Origin: Spirochaetales bacterium UBA1265
Lineage (GTDB): Bacteria > Spirochaetota > Spirochaetia > Sphaerochaetales > Sphaerochaetaceae
Assembly (NCBI GenBank): GCA_002308475.1
Contig: DBVL01000097.1
Coordinates: forward strand, 4,319 to 12,165
Length of the DNA stretch: 7,847 nucleotides
Direction: 5' to 3'
Shown here piece after piece: positions 6,420-7,847 of the stretch. Made by a program: the position numbers and the translations under genes. Each line of letters opens with the position of its first letter. The stretch's first letter is position 1. Under the pieces are notes generated by a model, which was not told where the DNA came from, made no database searches, and worked only from the letters and a program-made list of their open reading frames with translations.

Positions 6420-7714
6420 CAGTAACACTGATATTTACCCCAAACCATGTTTGAGAGATTTCTATTAAGCTCTGAAGGCAGAAACGCCTGCCAGATTCTC
6501 ATGAAGAAGTAATCAAAGTCACGGAAGCCGAAAGCCACTCTCTTCAGTACCTTGATTTTGTTCATGCATCCTTCGATTACTCCGGATGTGATGGGGAAGT
6601 CTGCATGATTGAGAATCTCTTCTGTTTTTAAGACTTTATTCTTTGCATACCTCATCAGCTCAGGAATCCTTGATTCCTTGGCCATCCTGCACCATGTACT
6701 CCAACCCTCTTTCATGCGGTCCCTGTCCCTGCAATTATCATAGAGATCCTGAAGCATCTCCCTCATGTGGATACATACATCAAGCTCGTGACTGTCATCC
6801 ATCATTGTCTGCAGCAGGGCTTTTGCTTCCCAATCCTCTTCTTTTGTGATTTCATCCGGAAAACGCTTGTTCAACAGTCTCTTTGCATGTTTGAGACGTT
6901 CTGCAGCCTCATGGTTCCCCTCCAGCCGGAAGGACCTGTATGCTCTTCCTCTGACCTTGTCCAGGACTTCATCTGTATAGTTCTTCATCATGTGGAAGTA
7001 ATCACATACTATCTTGCATTTTGGCAGACATTCCCTCACTACACTGCTGTAGCTTGCATTCTGATCCATGGAGAAGGCTTTGATCTTCCTGTAGAACTTT
7101 GTACTGAATTCAGAGAAGAAAGGTCTGAAGTCTTTTGCCGCATTCCCCTGATGCAGGTAGAGGGGTAACTTGTTTATTGTATCTATTACAAGGGTCGCAT
7201 ATCTGTGATTCTTCTCTACTGCAAACTCATCTACCGAACATATTTCCGGAGCTTCAGGCTCAGGGGCCAGGTCTTTGAGCTGTTTGAGATACTCTTTGTG
7301 TACATTTTTTACCTTGTACCAGGAAAGACCGAAGTCATCGGCTACAGATTTCACTGTACCATTCTGATTCTCAAGTCTTGAACATATCTCTTTAGCCAGA
7401 TCGGTTGTGACATGAGAACCTCCGAACCTGAATGGTATCTCCTCCGTTGAGAAGCAATCACAGTTGCTGCATCTGAGCACCCTGTAATCGACATGCCAGA
7501 CGGTTTTCTTGTGAAGCCCTGTGCGGGGAGCATCCAGTTCTATTTTTCTCCATTTGTGGTTTGTTGTCTTATCTCCGCATGTCGGACATGGGCTGGCTTC
7601 TCCTGATGGTTCAAAGTAAAGGTGTAAATCATCACCATCAATTTCATCTTTGCACAGTTTGAATGGTTCACAGGGAAGAATTATTCTGATATTCTGTTGA
7701 CAATAGTTGAGCAT
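6419..7714 (-). CDS. ISL3-family DDE transposase
   Basis: The 431-aa product is full length for the family. An N-terminal zinc-binding region has CPTC (Cys43, Cys46) and CSNC (Cys82, Cys85). A helix-turn-helix follows at about 117-142 (TVKSVADDFGLSWYKVKNV). The catalytic core shows VDEFA with Asp162, SMDQNASY with Asp217, CDYFHMMK (237-244), and the late SGVIEGCMNKIKVLKRVAFGF block with Glu381, so the D-D-E triad is intact. It cuts and joins the IS ends. The ATG at 7714 is preceded by AAGGAAGGA (7722-7730) at about 7-nt spacing. The start codon itself lies in an inverted repeat (7709-7716 with 7754-7761) that may limit expression. There is no internal frameshift or stop. Confidence 0.95.
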   Translation of the reverse strand: MLNYCQQNIRIILPCEPFKLCKDEIDGDDLHLYFEPSGEASPCPTCGDKTTNHKWRKIELDAPRTGLHKKTVWHVDYRVLRCSNCDCFSTEEIPFRFGGSHVTTDLAKEICSRLENQNGTVKSVADDFGLSWYKVKNVHKEYLKQLKDLAPEPEAPEICSVDEFAVEKNHRYATLVIDTINKLPLYLHQGNAAKDFRPFFSEFSTKFYRKIKAFSMDQNASYSSVVRECLPKCKIVCDYFHMMKNYTDEVLDKVRGRAYRSFRLEGNHEAAERLKHAKRLLNKRFPDEITKEEDWEAKALLQTMMDDSHELDVCIHMREMLQDLYDNCRDRDRMKEGWSTWCRMAKESRIPELMRYAKNKVLKTEEILNHADFPITSGVIEGCMNKIKVLKRVAFGFRDFDYFFMRIWQAFLPSELNRNLSNMVWGKYQCY

Positions 7715-7761
7715 GTTTGTGTCCTTCCTTTTTTGTCAAAATTATTGTGGCACACATGCTC
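7709..7761 (-). promoter_or_regulatory. Inverted repeat that could sequester the transposase start codon
   Basis: In the minus-strand transcript GAGCATGT (7761-7754) is perfectly complementary to ACATGCTC (7716-7709), which contains the transposase ATG (7714-7712). Pairing can extend by GTG with CAC across a two-base bulge. The 37-nt spacer holds the Shine-Dalgarno AAGGAAGGA in the loop. A transcript entering from outside the IS would carry both arms and could hide the start codon, whereas one starting inside the spacer would lack the first arm. No clear internal promoter is visible; AATAAT in the spacer has no good -35. Confidence 0.45.
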
Positions 7762-7796
7762 TTTTTATTTAATCACTAAAAGTTTTCTTTTCCCTA

Positions 7797-7822
7797 TTGA
7801 ACAACAAAAATTTCGATGAGCC
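7797..7822 (-). repeat. Right terminal inverted repeat of the IS
   Basis: This is the exact reverse complement of the left 26-bp repeat. It is the transposase-proximal end, 82 bp upstream of the transposase start codon. Confidence 0.96.
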
Positions 7823-7830
7823 CCTGCTTA
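7823..7830. repeat. Right copy of the 8-bp target site duplication
   Basis: CCTGCTTA follows the right IS end directly and matches 5878-5885. The remaining 17 bp of the window (7831-7847) are host flank with no feature of their own. Confidence 0.95.
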
Positions 7831-7847
7831 ATTTATATAGTCTACCT

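Larger units (their letters stand above)
5886..7822 (-). mobile_element. Complete ISL3-family insertion sequence with a passenger gene
   Basis: The 1937-bp element is bounded by perfect 26-bp inverted repeats beginning GGCTCATCGAAATTTTTG and flanked by the 8-bp direct repeat CCTGCTTA. It contains an intact ISL3-type DDE transposase (6419-7714) and a second, co-oriented gene (5977-6405) between the transposase and the left end. Both genes read right to left. The size is within the ISL3 range, toward the longer side because of the extra gene. Perfect ends, a perfect duplication and an unbroken transposase suggest it is recent and able to move. Confidence 0.96.

Noticed and set aside
6767..7168. 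133-codon plus-strand frame inside the transposase gene
   Set aside because: It is antisense to the well-supported ISL3 transposase and shows no recognisable protein features.
1..7847. CRISPR array, toxin-antitoxin pair or phage defence island
   Set aside because: There are no regularly spaced repeats and no small paired genes or defence-type domains. The nuclease-like link of the passenger protein concerns a domain that is missing here.

Overview
The window looks like moderately AT-rich chromosomal DNA from an anaerobic, probably host-associated bacterium. The style of the genes (a Clostridia/Spirochaete-type exonuclease III, a CYTH protein, a truncated E2-like acyltransferase next to an acyl-CoA ligase, an ISL3 element) would fit Treponema or a Lachnospiraceae-like Firmicute. 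I cannot decide between them from the sequence, and the taxonomic guess is inference.

Left part (1-2889). The last 22 codons of a FecCD-type ABC permease run through a 4-base overlap into its ATPase partner (66-815), which is the end of an iron/siderophore/haem/cobalamin uptake operon. Facing it on the minus strand is a tight three-gene cluster: exonuclease III (2152-2889), a five-helix membrane protein of unknown function (1372-2136) and a CYTH-fold protein (775-1359). The 3' end of the CYTH gene overlaps the 3' end of the ATPase gene by 41 bp.

Middle part (2890-5740). A divergent intergenic region carries a perfect 7-bp-arm palindrome and a good sigma70-like promoter reading right. It drives a two-gene transcription unit. 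The first gene is a stand-alone 2-oxoacid-dehydrogenase E2/CAT-fold protein whose catalytic histidine position holds glutamate (3020-3952). It overlaps by 4 bases an intact AMP-forming acyl-CoA ligase (3949-5679). A strong Rho-independent terminator (5707-5739) closes the unit. The two proteins probably act in one pathway (acid activation and use of the acyl thioester), but the substrate is not visible.

Right part (5741-7847). A complete ISL3-family insertion sequence of 1937 bp (5886-7822) has perfect 26-bp terminal inverted repeats and a perfect 8-bp target duplication (CCTGCTTA). It encodes an intact DDE transposase and, directly downstream, a 142-aa passenger protein whose Shine-Dalgarno sequence overlaps the transposase stop codon. 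The passenger resembles the N-terminal half of a family of larger uncharacterised proteins. An 8-bp inverted repeat includes the transposase start codon and could shut off its translation on read-through transcripts. The DNA on both sides of the element forms one continuous open frame on the minus strand once the element and one copy of the duplication are removed, so the IS may have broken a gene that continues beyond the right edge.
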